64,000 nucleotides of DNA from contig JABAKD010000013.1 in NCBI GenBank assembly GCA_012845835.1, forward strand, positions 6,275,628 to 6,339,627, in the 5' to 3' direction. Position 1 is the first letter of the stretch; each line of letters starts with the position of its first letter. The notes under the pieces are model-generated. The model worked only from the letters and a program-made list of their open reading frames with translations. It was not told the origin of the DNA and did no database searches. The DNA comes from Undaria pinnatifida (lineage: Eukaryota; Sar; Phaeophyceae; Laminariales; Alariaceae). A program made the position numbers and the translations under genes. Below, piece by piece: positions 31,861 through 42,981 of the stretch.

Positions 31861-33521
31861 GTGTACCAAAAAAAAAACACGAGAAGAGATGATCAATCAG
31901 CAATCAGCAGCAAGGAGCAGGTCAAGTACGAAGAACACAAACTCATTTGTCAGTTACGTACCAACACGACCGCTTGCACTTGACCGGCAAACGACCTGTA
32001 GACACGCCTAAGCTAGGCAAGGTCTACTGACCAGAAAGTGTCCCCCCTTGGCCTGAGGAGGACTGGTCAGCACCATTCAGGTGCTAGGAAAGGAGAGATA
32101 AGTTGTTGTATAGCTCCGAACACAAGAAACCAAGCGATCTTAACTTCATCCCCGAATGAATCCCCATATCAGAATCCAGAAGAGGATAAGTAGAAGCCCC
32201 TACTACAGTAGTTGTCTTCAGATCTAGATAAGGTTCACACACCACATCAGATCCTCAACAGTCAATCACCACCAAGAAGATCACCTGTCGTGTCTTACCA
32301 ACAACACTACACACTCTCTGGTGCTCCACTGTCCACAATGCCCCCAAAAGCGCGTTCGTACTCGAAGTAATATATGCGATTTTCGGAACTGGAATTCTCG
32401 ATCAAGTAGCTTCGTTCGAGCGCCGTCTTCGGGGGGCGGCTCAAACGCCCTTCGCCCTGCCGTATCCGTTCCGCACCTGGCCGGGATCGGATACGTGGGC
32501 TGAGCGAGACAAGCGACAAGTACGCATTTTTTTTGTGTTTTGGGCGGTATACGCCCGAGCTATTCTTGGATCTTGGCATATGCAGAGCTTGAACGAAAAA
32601 ATCATGTGGGAAAACGTTTGTTTCTAACTTGGCATCACTTCCAAATTGGCTTCTTATTTCGTCCCCATCACACTTTTTTCATGGTCACACGTCGAAGCGT
32701 GTGGCCTATTGTGCACATTGTAAGACTGACTGCTGTGTCGTTGCTTTTCGATATCGAATTTCACGGTTAAATACCTTTGTTCGAGCGTTCGTTGTCTTCG
32801 AGGGGGGCCGTTCCCTACCCAACATAATTACACCCAGTGTCCGTGCTGATTCTTCATCCTAGAGAGATCCAACTTATTATTATGTGGTCACAGACTGTGA
32901 GATAGAGTAAACCAAACAATCGCAATTAATCAAGGTATTAAGCAAGTGAAATGCTAGCGTACCGGGTACGAGAACACAACAAAAAACATGCCAGACCATA
33001 AAAAACGGAAAAACACAACGAACGGAGTCGCTTTTAAAAATCGCGGTATTTTTCATCGCCGCTCCAAAGAGTAGTTCCGTATATATTGGTCCATGATCCA
33101 CCATCCATCTTTCAAGACCGCATAATAAATATCCCACACTACTTCCATGTAAATTTATACCCACAAACGAAACGTGGATGCACTTCTATGGTAGGTGTGA
33201 TTATCAAGGTAGTATTGTTTCGAACCTTTGTTGTGTGGTTGCAAGAATTGCGCTGGCTACTGTTGTTGTTTCTGGTCAATACATCGTGTGCGCCGGCAAT
33301 AGATTGATGAAAGTATAATAAAATATAGGGATCTTGTTGAAATTGTCATCTCGTCGTGTTCGCCAGGAATTAACCGATGCTACAGAGTAATAGGGATCTT
33401 CTTGACACTATCTCCTGTGCGCCACAGCAATTGACGATATAGCAGTATCATAAAAAATAGGGATCTTCTGCGCAAATATCTCGTGGTACCTGTCACTACG
33501 CATACGCACGTCAGACGCAAG

Positions 33522-34079
33522 TCAAATGGAAAAGAGAAATAATAGAAAAGACAGAGAAGAAAGAAAAGGGGTACATGTATTATATTCTGATTCAAGTTCA
33601 CCCTGTGTTAAGCCGAAGCAGGCGTCCATTGCTATTATCTGTTGTGGGCAATATATAGATATGGCTGTTAGGATGCCGGGACATGGCGATTTGACCGCTC
33701 TTCTTATGATCCCGAATGGCTTTACCGTGACGCCCTGGGCACAACTGCATAGATTCATCCCGAGGTCGAGCGTTTGGTACGACTTGCGGTTGCGGTCGCA
33801 TGGCAATTTTTTGGCCCTACGCAAGTAGTATGCAAGAAATCCCGCGAAAATATTAGCGAGCTTAGGTTTCTGACCCAATAAGCGAATGAAGTCAGAATTT
33901 TCAGCTATATTTTTCGGTGCCGCATAAGCGACGAAGAGGTGATTATTCGGGCACAGCAAGTATTCCATGATTATTCGACCATTTTGCCAGTGAGTCAAAT
34001 ACGCACTGTTTTGGCCTAATTTCAGGCTTTTTTTCCACGGTTGGTTATTTTGCTCGAGTTGTGCCAGTCTTAGTTCCAC
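33522..34079 (-). CDS. Hypothetical ORF inside the foldback element, 185 codons
   Basis: This is the longest frame in the central part of the element. As drawn it opens with GTG; the first ATG is at the MEYLLC position about 38 residues in. It includes LGQKPKLANIFAGFLAYYL and a basic stretch (RRAKKLPCDRNRK), ending in a Leu/Ser-rich tail. A diverged copy of part of it (33790-33880) recurs near 34340-34420 but with stops. I see no transposase motif, so it may be a relic of an element protein or a chance frame. Confidence 0.25.
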   Translation of the reverse strand: MELRLAQLEQNNQPWKKSLKLGQNSAYLTHWQNGRIIMEYLLCPNNHLFVAYAAPKNIAENSDFIRLLGQKPKLANIFAGFLAYYLRRAKKLPCDRNRKSYQTLDLGMNLCSCAQGVTVKPFGIIRRAVKSPCPGILTAISIYCPQQIIAMDACFGLTQGELESEYNTCTPFLSSLSFLLFLFSI

Positions 34080-34429
34080 ATATTGTTATGCCGTTTTTCT
34101 TGGAACACCCCATTTTTGTTTGAAATTAATTGTGCTTACAACCGAGGGAGCCTAAATACTGCATACTGCATACAGGACAAATGCCTCTTTCGTCCATTTA
34201 TATTGCGTTTGGTGCTGTTGTTGCTGTTCAAGTATTTCTCATCCTCATTTTGAGCGTGCTTGCTCGGCACGCCAACCTGATATAGGCTCAAAATCGTTTT
34301 TTTTGTGCGACCTATCATGCCAATAACGCATTGAACTGCGGTCGCATTGCAAATGTTTGCCGTATGCGAGAGGTATGCGAGAAAACCCGACTCGGTCGAA
34401 ATGATTGTGAGCTTATTGGATCAAAGCCC

Positions 34430-35060
34430 ACGAGCCAATCACGAGAAATAAGCCAATGGAGTCGGGGTTGACACGCCGTGCGGGGAGGTATATCGACCCG
34501 GGAGATCATCGTTATAGTTTCCGCGTTGCCAGGGCTGTAGAGATTTTCGGAGAATTTCTGAACTGGGGATGGGGCTCTATCTCCCCCGTGTGCCACGGAA
34601 CTGCCCCCCATCGGTTGGTGAGCCTCTATCATCCTCCTACTAGGGTGGGGGGCCGCTGTGGAGCCCGAACCAATCAGCGGTTCTAGCCAATTGAACTGAG
34701 GTTTACACACCGTGGGGGGCGGTATCGACCCGAGAGAACTTCGTTTTCTTCCCCCGTTTGTCTAAATTTTAGATGCATATGGAATGACCCCTGGACCGGA
34801 GATGGGACCCTGTCGTCTCCGGGTGGAGCTGGCTCAACAATGTACGAACCCCGTCCAATTAGAGATCGGCCGGTCGGTGGCATTGGGGATTTCCACACCG
34901 TGCCGGGAGGTATCAATCCTGGTGATTATCCGTGTTCGTTCCCGGGTTGTCGGACTTGTATATATGTGAATCGGTCATGATTCTGGGCATGGACCCTATC
35001 GTCCCCAGATGACGGCTACTTTACGTACGATCTCCGGCCAATGAGCGACCAGCAATCAGA
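34430..35060 (-). repeat. Tandem units of the right foldback arm
   Basis: Three to four units marked by CGTGCGGGGAGGTAT / CGACCCGGGAG words at about 34478, 34707 and 34897, the inverted equivalents of the left-arm units. Confidence 0.75.
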
Positions 35061-35357
35061 CAACAAGGCCATACCAGCATTTTTTTGCTTATATTTTCGC
35101 CTAAAACTCGATCGAGCCTGAAATTCTTTACCACCCATTCTTTGTTGAGTGCTATCGCGTACTACTCATACTCCATCGATCAGACGAGAGTGGTCTGCAG
35201 CAACTGCAGCATTATTATAATAGCATTCGAGGAATTGAATGACGAAGGCAGCGACCCCGTGTTTCGCGCCCAGAATACCGTCAGCAAGTCTCTCCACGAT
35301 CACTATACACACAGAGACACAGTCGGTTTGCGAGGGAGCCTCGGATTCAGATATTAT

Positions 35358-35457
35358 AAGAATATAAATACACTCCAGCAGCTAGCTGAAGTGAGATCGA
35401 AGATTTTGGCGAAGCTCATCTTTGCAAGCTGTGTGTGATACTCCGATCGCATGAAAT
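35358..35457. mobile_element. 100-bp insertion in the right arm (141-bp family)
   Basis: ATATTAT flanks it (35351-35357 and 35458-35464). The left arm has no such insertion at the matching place (about 29585-29600). The insert carries CTCATCTTTGCAAGCTGTGT and ACTCCGATCGC, so it is a shorter member of the family at 15043. Confidence 0.7.
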
Positions 35458-36069
35458 ATATTATGGTATCATGCATGTAGTAGGAGAAGCTGACTCAGTG
35501 CGCGCCTCTGCCAGTTGCTACGTAGAGAACATGCAGCAAACATTTGGCCATCCCTCTGCTGGCCCTGGATGCTTGGTTGAGTCGAAACGTCAAGAAACGC
35601 ACTCGAAACGTCTCTTCGTGGCCAGAATAGAGGGTCGGTCTGCGTGGACTTGGATTTATCCGATCGAAATATATATGATGAAGCTCGGGATCGGATTCAC
35701 GCAAGAACGAAGAAACGGAGGAAACGACAGAAGCAGTAAGTAGTCCACTGTTAGTATACATCGATCTCTTGGCATTTCTTTATGTTCTACATGCGTAGAC
35801 TATGTGTTGTGTGGTAATGGTTTTTGCTCTTTATCGAATATTGAATCGATCAAGTCAAAGTGCTGCCCTGCCCTACCCATGCGGGGCCCTTGTATGTATG
35901 TATGTATGTATGCTTTTGCGCCCTCTTTTCCTTGCACCACCCTCCTTTGATCTGATGTTCGCCTGCTTTATCGTTCTATTTTCTACGTTATTATGTGTTT
36001 TTAGGTTCTACGCTCACTTTTGTTTTTCTGCCTAGCATTCCCCTCTTTATTGTCCCCTTCGGAGGGAGA

Positions 36070-38060
36070 ACTTGTACTACTTCTTGGCCCGACTAGTTTA
36101 TTTCATTTCTTGCAGCTGTCGCTTTCACAGATTCCTTGGCCCGACTAGTTGACAAGCTTCTTGCTTTTAACTTTTTGGCCCGACTGCGAGCTTGTTTCAT
36201 TTTTTTTGTTGCTGCGTGCAGGCCAAAATGTCCCGCTTGTACCTCACGCAGACGTGTAACCGCCACAACGCCACAAAAGCAACACCAGTCCCTTTGGGGA
36301 CCACCAACACCAAACGTTCCAAGGCTAACGCAACGAGGGGCAAGCGGGCTGCTGCCTCAAACGCTGCTGCTGGTCGTAGTGCCGCCGCAATTGTTGCTGC
36401 GTTCTTTGCAGCAATGAAATCAGCGAAACGTTTATATCTTCTGTCCTTCACGCAAAATTTTCAACAACATTTTTAGCGCAGCGCAAACAGAAAGATAAGA
36501 AGAGCGTGGGGGAAGCGGGGAAGGTCCTCCTGCTCGGCTCTACTCTACCTGTGTGCTGCTGCTGCTGCTCTGCTGCTTCACGGTGTGTCTGTAACTGACA
36601 GAAGATGCTTTGTTTTTGCGGTGAACATGTGTGTTTTGGCGTCTCAAGACAGCAGCATATGGCATTGCCGATATGTGCCAACCCGATATACCGGCACTCT
36701 TGGGGACACTCCCACCACTATTTAAAGTAGGGCTACCATGCTTTTGTGCATCGTTTGTATGAAGAGTTCCAGTTCTGCTACTTTCGCCGGCATTATAGAG
36801 ATCAGTGGCACTGTTCACCCGGCACTATTGGGAGTCCCCCACGATTACAACAGCTGTATAACACCTACCAGTAACAAGCGGTTGGGGCGGGATTCCTGCG
36901 CATTAATAAGCATTACCATGGCATTAGTTATCTTTGTGTTTCTTGATTTTTAGTCTTTGAAACAAACTTTATTTCTCTCGATCGGCTGCTTCCGCTGGTT
37001 CTTCCATATTTTATAATTTTATTTGTTTGCTGGTGCTCGCTGCTGTTTTGTTTTTATTTTTTCGTTGTTTATCACCGTTCCTCCTCTCCGTCAACAAAGT
37101 GTGTGCGCTACGGCCCCATAGTGGCTGCATTATATAATTGTGGTATCAAGGAGGCGGGGCAGCTACTTTGTCATTCTGCTGTGTGTACATGAAATAAGCT
37201 GTACATAAAATAAAGTGGTGGTTGTAATACTATTGTTATGAATAATGCAATTCACAGATCGTTTTAAAATATGGTCGGGACGATACAACACTCTTCTTCT
37301 CGCTGCGCAAACAAGCGGGTGCCCGCACGAAAAAAGCGGTATTGCGCACTTGCTCTTAAATAGCTTCCTGCGTCACCCTCTTCTATACCTAAATAAGTAC
37401 CCCCTCCGAAGGGAATATTTTGGTTTCCACTCTTTTTTTTCGCGTGCCCCGCTCCTATTCCCTTGTATTAACTGTGGTACTTCCACGACATTTCTACATT
37501 TTCGTCAGTCTTGAGCTGTCTGCTCCCGCTTGATCTCTACTGCATGATCCTGTCTACTTTTTCGTACATAAATACAACTATTATACTTTTGAGTATTACC
37601 AGTTTTTGTTTTGGCCCCAATTGCTGCACATAACAGCTGCAATTTGTGTATTAATAGTACATAGCCCGAAACTGCCCCTATTAACACTCAAGCTCGTGTT
37701 TGTGCAATAGTCGTCCTCCTCCTGCTGCTCTCTTCGTTTCACTTTACTATACGCGCAAGTACGCGTTTTTGTTTCTTTGGTATCAATCATACCTTCTTGT
37801 TATATTTCATAAGATTATGTTACTCCTACTCGGCTGCTGCTGCCTCCTCTGTTTTGCTGCTGTGCTACCATTAACACTGTTTCATATATATATGCTTTCG
37901 TCCTCTTCTCTTCCGTCATCCTCTTTTGGTCTGCTCGCCTACCTTTCCTCTTGATTTTCTAGTTTGCTACATTTATGTTCAGTGCTTGGGTTCTACGCTC
38001 ACTTTTGATTCTGCCTAGCATTCTGCCTACTTATATTTCACGTCCGAAGGGAGAACTTGT
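36070..38060 (+). repeat. Large composite repeat, best-preserved copy
   Basis: Order: TTGGCCCGACTAG subrepeats (36080-36190), basic ORF (36228-36476), GGAAGCGGGGAAGGTCCTCC, CTGCTGCTG run, paired GTGCC/CCGGCAC motifs (36665-36840), GGTCGGGACGATA (37270), AGTCAGTCTTGAGC (37504), AATTGC.GCACA..AGCTGCAAT (37618), and CTACGCTCACTTTTGATTCTGCC (37993). Fragments in the same order lie at 2270-4660, 18700-20345 and 28480-29070. Class unknown; no terminal repeats identified. Confidence 0.6.
36228..36476 (+). CDS. Small basic ORF in the composite repeat, 82 residues
   Basis: ATG at 36228 lies six bases after a TGCAG. The frame begins MSRLYLTQTCNRHNATKATP, is rich in Lys, Arg and Ala (TKRSKANATRGKRAAASNAA) and stops at 36474-36476. 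The homologous segment at 2499 has a TAG after nine codons and a frame-altering insertion, so only this copy is open. I do not recognise it. If real, it would be a small basic, perhaps nucleic-acid-binding, element protein, but this is an inference from composition. Confidence 0.3.
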   Translation: MSRLYLTQTCNRHNATKATPVPLGTTNTKRSKANATRGKRAAASNAAAGRSAAAIVAAFFAAMKSAKRLYLLSFTQNFQQHF

Positions 38061-39600
38061 ATTATATACACACTCGTGCAACACCTTTTGGTCATTTTTT
38101 TTTCATCGTGCACGTCGATCCAGACCCAACCTGACCCCAACCCTAACGCCAGCCATTGGGGAGCTCGAGGCATGCAGAAGTAGTCACGCGGTTCTGCCTT
38201 GTATTTGGTTGGCGTTTCTTGAAAGGCACCTGAGCGGTTGAAAGGCCAGCCTAAACCAATCAGACAGCAATGGTGAGGGTTATCTTTGCTCATATCGTGT
38301 ACTACCTGGTATCGTAAAGTAGGCGTTTCCCGTTGGCCAGCGCGTACTGCATTGTATTTGAGGCCACGGCAATGTTCCTTCTAGTAATTGGTACAAGAAA
38401 AATTAATGTTCGAACGACCGGTCCATTCATTCCCCCCCACACCTACGGGGTCCGGCTACGGTACCGCCAAAGAAGCTTGTGGTTCCCGAGTACTTTGCGT
38501 TTTGGCGGGCATCGGTATATGACACCCAAACGGGTGGCTGCCGCAAAAGCAGGCGACGTGTAACCCCATTGGCATTTCACCCGCGTTTGTTTACGACAAA
38601 GACTTAGTGTGAGATTCCTTGTGCGGTTCTAAAAAGTTTGAGAGACATGAGCGCCGGCATCGCGCACAACCAAAGCTGTTGACATGCGTCAGAGGCTGAT
38701 TTATGTGCGGCATGACTTCCTGATGCCTCTCCAATGGTCGTGGTTGCCCGCTTTGCCAGGGGGGTAATCGATGAAAGGGTCGAAGCTCCTGCGCGCACAA
38801 GCGCGCTCGGACCTCTTAGCTAGCCAAGTCGGGATCGCCATTGTCGCAGCAGGCCGCAGGGCCACAACAGCACACACTCAGCGTCCAAACAAAGTGGAGC
38901 CGCCCTGGGGAGCAAATGCAGGGGTTTTTTGTTGAAATGCATGGCTTCCGTTTTTAGGGTAGAGGGGGCGTTGCGCAATTCCATCGGCGCAGACCAAAGG
39001 CCTGCCGCTCCCGAAACCTGGTCGTAATGCGGTAAGGTCGTGGTCCCTCAGCAGTGCGCTGCCTTGCCACACGACGTTACCCGCATTTGAGTAGGATCCC
39101 GCGTTATTCAAGGATACGAGTAGTGCTGCACTCTGTAGAATGAGCCATTTACACCGCGCTAAACAGGAGGCGGCACCGCGCTAGCGCAGGATCGCGATTG
39201 CAATCTGACATGCTCGCCTCCCACCTCACCAACCGACCGTCCTCGTTATGGGGGGCTTCAAACGTGTTGGAGAAGTTTCCTGGAGAGCAACCGTGACACT
39301 CTGTTATATCTATTTACAATCCAACCGCTCTCCCTAGTCAGGATGTGTATGAATATCCGAGAGTTTGCGTATGTGTACGTTTACATGTTTTACAGTATGT
39401 CCACCGCACCTGATCCCCAGTGGTCAGGTCGGGTCGACATACTTACGCATCCGTACACAGCGGCAGCTTACGCTGCTGGAGTAGTAACGGGGATTGACTG
39501 CTGGTAGGGACAGCTCGCGCTATCGCTATCACGGGAAGTGAAGGACACGCCAGAAAACCAGCTGGATTGCGAATGCAATTAAGTTATGTTGACAAACGAC
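38060..39600. other. Region without a recognisable gene
   Basis: Mixed composition. A degenerate telomere-like tract lies near 38110-38155. At 39020-39110 a segment is a diverged inverted relative of 51800-51860 (CTGCC.TGCCA / TGGCAGGGCA words with TCCGCGTTATT-type ends), again of the TIR-like family. Several 60-80-codon frames on both strands lack splice signals. Confidence 0.35.
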
Positions 39601-39611
39601 ATGTATGGCAA

Positions 39612-39675
39612 TACGTGGATGTGTGGTTAGCTCAAGCTTTATTTTTCCCCATCCGCCGGAGGATAAAAAAATAAA
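39612..39675 (+). mobile_element. 5'-truncated retroposon 3' end with A-rich tail
   Basis: ACGTGGATGTGTGG..AGCTC, then AAGCTTTATTTTTCCCCATC and CGCCGGAGGATAAAAAAATA. Same 3' module as 15522-15727 and 26791-26848; here the A-rich tail is retained. Confidence 0.65.
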
Positions 39676-39766
39676 AGTTTTACAGGATGTACGAGGTGAA
39701 TGCAGTGAAATGTATTGCAGGCGTTTTTTTTTTGTTGGTGTGTGTTGACAGCCGCCGCGTGCCCCA

Positions 39767-39935
39767 TGAGCCCATGGGCGACCCGTCGTAAAATTCTGGA
39801 TGCTATTGATCGCTCCAGTTATTGCCGTGTGCTGAATGCAATGCACGATCTCAACAGAGGTGTTACTCGAGGAGACTGTCCTGCGGCCGAGGGCTATAGG
39901 ATCTATGTGATCTATATGATCTGCATGATCTAGAT
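39767..39935 (+). CDS. Candidate coding fragment
   Basis: After a GTTGACAG acceptor-like site the frame reads MSPWATRRKILDAIDRSSYC and then RVLNAMHDLNRGVTRGDCPA up to a TAG at 39931-39933. The composition is protein-like, with an amphipathic pattern (ILDAIDR..YCRVLNAMHDL). The end runs into a CTATGTGATCTATATGATC repeat that supplies the stop. There is no partner exon, and I do not recognise the family. It may be an exon relic. Confidence 0.3.
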
Positions 39936-40394
39936 CGTGCTCTGTCCGCGAGGCGAAAGTTTCCAAACGCTTCGTTCTGTGTTCACCCTTGGATGTGCGC
40001 AATTGATCCTCGGTCAAGGACAGAGGGTGGCTGCTGTTGAATACAAAATTCCTGCCGAACGTACCGAAAAAACTGCTGATGAAAAATGTAACACCACCAG
40101 GTACCAACAAAACATCGAACTTGCTGACTATACGGAGGAATTATGTATACCACTTCTGACTCCACTCCCGCCCGGCACTTGTACTGCAGTGTATAGTGGC
40201 CTCGTTTCCCATCATCAACCAACAAGGTTTAAAGTTATTAAATCGCTATAGATGTTAAATTCCTAAGAGCCTGGTCTGATGCGCCCTCTACCCTGTTGTC
40301 TCTGCTTGTCTGCCCATCGTTCGTCCTTGCACCCCGTTCAATTTTCCTGGCGGTTATTGATTTGCATGGACTCTACTGCGACGCAGGATAGCTG

Positions 40395-40835
40395 TCCGGC
40401 GTGGAGTGCCTTTCATTGGACAGCTGGTCTAGCAAGGAGTGGTTTTGATTGGCTAGCTCTTCATGCGGGGAGTGTTTTTGATTGGACAGCCGTTCCAGCG
40501 AGGAGTGCTTGTCATTCGACAGTTATTAAGCGAGGAGTGTTTTTCGTTGGACATCTGATCCCGCGAGGAGTGCTTTTACTTGGACAGCTGTTACAGCGAG
40601 GAGTGTTTTTCCTTGGACATCGTAATCCAGCGAGGAAGGAGTGCGTTGATTGAACAGCTTACCCAGCGCGAGTGTTTTCATTGGACAGCGAGGAGCGGTT
40701 TTGATTGGCGAACTCTTCACGCAAGGAGTGTCTTTGATTGGACCACTGTTCCAACGAGGGGTGTTTTTGATTGGACAGTTGTTCCAGCGAAGAGTGCTTT
40801 TGATTGGACAGCTGTTACAACGACGGGTGCTAATT
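40395..40835 (+). repeat. 39-bp minisatellite (about 11 units)
   Basis: Units of the form CCAGCGAGGAGTG.TTTTGATTGGACAG.TGTT recur with a 39-bp period and a few indels. Because 39 is a multiple of three, frames on both strands stay open: 13-residue SVFDWTAVPAR-like repeats on plus, CPIKSTPRWN-like repeats on minus. No flanking exon was found, so I treat it as non-coding. Confidence 0.85.
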
Positions 40836-41029
40836 TTGATCCGCGTGATACCTGGCCTAGTAAAACCGTCATCGACCACGATACATAGTTTAAGCTGCCG
40901 CTACAAAATTGCGAAGCAGGCTGCTTGCGGCTGTCGTCAACGTGTGTGGCCGGTGGGCGGTTCAGGCAAATCGAAAGGGCTCCCTATACTTTTTGTCGCA
41001 GTCAAAATCAGAAACTCGCAGTAATCACG

Positions 41030-41260
41030 ATAGCGTGTCCGTGCTCGTACGGTCCAGCACCTGCAAAACTACAAATTGCAATACGATACAGCACCACGAC
41101 AGCAGTAAGTGTTAGTGCTCGAACTGTCTAACGCTTGCAAAAACCACAATCTGCAATACAGCAGCAGCAGGGACAGCGGCACGCTGTCGTGCTGCTCTGT
41201 ATCGTACGATCGAGGACGGAAAAGCTACAATTTGCCGGGTGCAGTAGCAGCAGAGATAGG
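41030..41260. repeat. Repeated ACCTGCAAAACTACAAATTGCAA motif cluster
   Basis: The motif (CA)AAAACTACAA.TTGC with CTCG.ACGGTC / CGATCGAGGAC flanks occurs three times at about 41055, 41130 and 41225 with CAGCAGCAG between them. It resembles subterminal repeats of a DNA element, but ends could not be fixed. Confidence 0.4.
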
Positions 41261-41829
41261 CGCACTTTTTTGCGGTGCTGCGGTAGCTGTATTGGGTCTA
41301 AACCGTAGTGGTCTGGGATGGTGGTGTTTTCTGAAATTACCCCGTTCTTGCAAGACGAAGACGGCAACAACCCGGATGCGGTGGCATCCCAGCACATCAG
41401 GAGCTTGAGGCTACTCAAGTCTCTCGTTCAGGTGCGAGCCCACCCAAAGCCGCCCCTGTGCCGTATGTTGCATCTGGTACCCTGGTAGGCGCTACAAATA
41501 ACAGTCTACTGCTGCAGTTGGTTTAATGAGTTTCCGATGGTTGGTTGCTGGTCTATTAATGGTGAGTTAGTTGATTGGATGATTCCTGTAGTTATTTGAT
41601 AATTTTATCTTGTGCTGTGCGCTTTGATTGCTCTGTAGCCGGGATCTCGTTGTTGTTTTAAGGCGTCCTTTTCTTTCCAGCGCAAATCGTCGAAAGTTTT
41701 TTCCCTTCCCTGGCCTTCTCGGCAAGTCATGGTCAAACGGGTGTCGCACCTTCTCCTTCCCGCCCTCCGCGCGATCTACAGCAGTATGATGTAGTAACCA
41801 TTGGAGCTCTGTCCGGTGAAACCCTGGGG

Positions 41830-42480
41830 AAGAAACGCTCCGTACAGCAGTAGGTATCCCCTTCGAAGGGACCCCGTGATAAGGACAAACGTTATGTAAG
41901 GGACCTCTAATTTAATCATAGCGCCTTCTTTCCCGTGGTAGGGGACCCCGTGATTTGTATTCATGGTGGGCGCAGCACTCAATAAGGGACCCCGTATCCC
42001 TCCAAACGGGGCGTTGCATTGCCTCCACGCTTGAAACAACTTCACAAATACTGCATCTGGAATAGACATGGTAGAAAAACGGAGGTGTCCGTACAGGTCT
42101 TTGAACCACAAATCGTAACCAGATAAAAATACCATTATTTTTCCTTTTTGTGGAGGTGGTAGACTGTTTTGTGTGTGCGTTTTTACAAATCACGAGAGGA
42201 CGTCGACCCAACCCAACCCCAACCCTGACCCAGGCTAAAACTCTTACCCGAGCGCGACTTCGCCGCGCTTTTTGGAAAATCTCGAGAAAATGCACCAACA
42301 ACCTAAGAATTCGAAATATATTTGTTTCTCTGTTGATGTGATCGGAGGAGTTGAAAATATCGCCAAGTCTACTGAAAGAGCGAGTCATGTGCTATGATAG
42401 AAGGGCCACATTTGCTCGGGGACGCACGTAGGTATAAGGGACCATGTGAAAGGGACCCTGTGCCGCCCCGACGCACTATA
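41830..42480. other. AGGGACCCCGTGAT dispersed words, no gene
   Basis: AGGGACCCCGTGAT, GGGGACCCCGTGAT, AAGGGACCCCGTAT and AGGGACC.TGTG words recur between 41865 and 42470. A degenerate telomere-like tract is at 42200-42245. Frames on both strands are short. Confidence 0.35.
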
Positions 42481-42743
42481 GTCCTTTAAAAGGGGCCACC
42501 TCCTGTAGTATAAAAACGATCGAACATACATACCACGAAAAAAAAAGTTGATACTAGATACCGGTATGAGTTTAAATATCGGAATCCAGTTTCTCTATCT
42601 TGGTAGTACGCTTTGCCCAAAATGTTCTGAATAATCGAATAATATGGAGAACGATACTGCGAATGCGTCCCCATCGGCGTGTCCCCTTTTTGGTTTTTCC
42701 TTATTTTTCTTCGTTCCGTCTGTGGCGTCGTCGGCTTGTGCAG

Positions 42744-42950
42744 ATAGACACCACCCTCGCGGGGTTTCTAGTGCTGGCTCTCGTGGGCAAGGATCACGAA
42801 GCGCTCACAAGAGATGAGCAGAAGGTTCAGGTGAGGGTAGAGGCTACTGCCGGCGTAGGGGTAGCGATGGGAGCGTGTTTGGTGTTTTGGTGGTGGCGGT
42901 GATGGTGACGTTGTTGTTGATGTTGTTGTTATTGTTATTGTTGTTGTAGC

Positions 42951-42981
<31 letters not shown>

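Larger units (their letters stand above)
29140..35892. mobile_element. ~6.75-kb foldback-type element with long inverted arms
   Basis: The left end CAAGGGCTCCGCATGG is mirrored at the right end CATGCGGGGCCCTTG. From there the two arms match inverted in the same order: GTGCTGCCCTGCCCTACCC; CTTGGCATT; CGGATTCAC; ACGCACTCGA; CAGTGCGCGCCTCT; TCTCTCCACGATC; CGTGTTTCGCGCC; GAATGACGAAGGCAG; GCATTCGAGGA; GCGAAAATATA. Each arm continues as tandem ~165-230-bp units. Long inverted arms that contain tandem repeats are the hallmark of foldback (FB) elements. The 3.5-kb centre has no recognisable transposase. The right end abuts a (TATG)n run. I could not define a target duplication. Confidence 0.7.
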
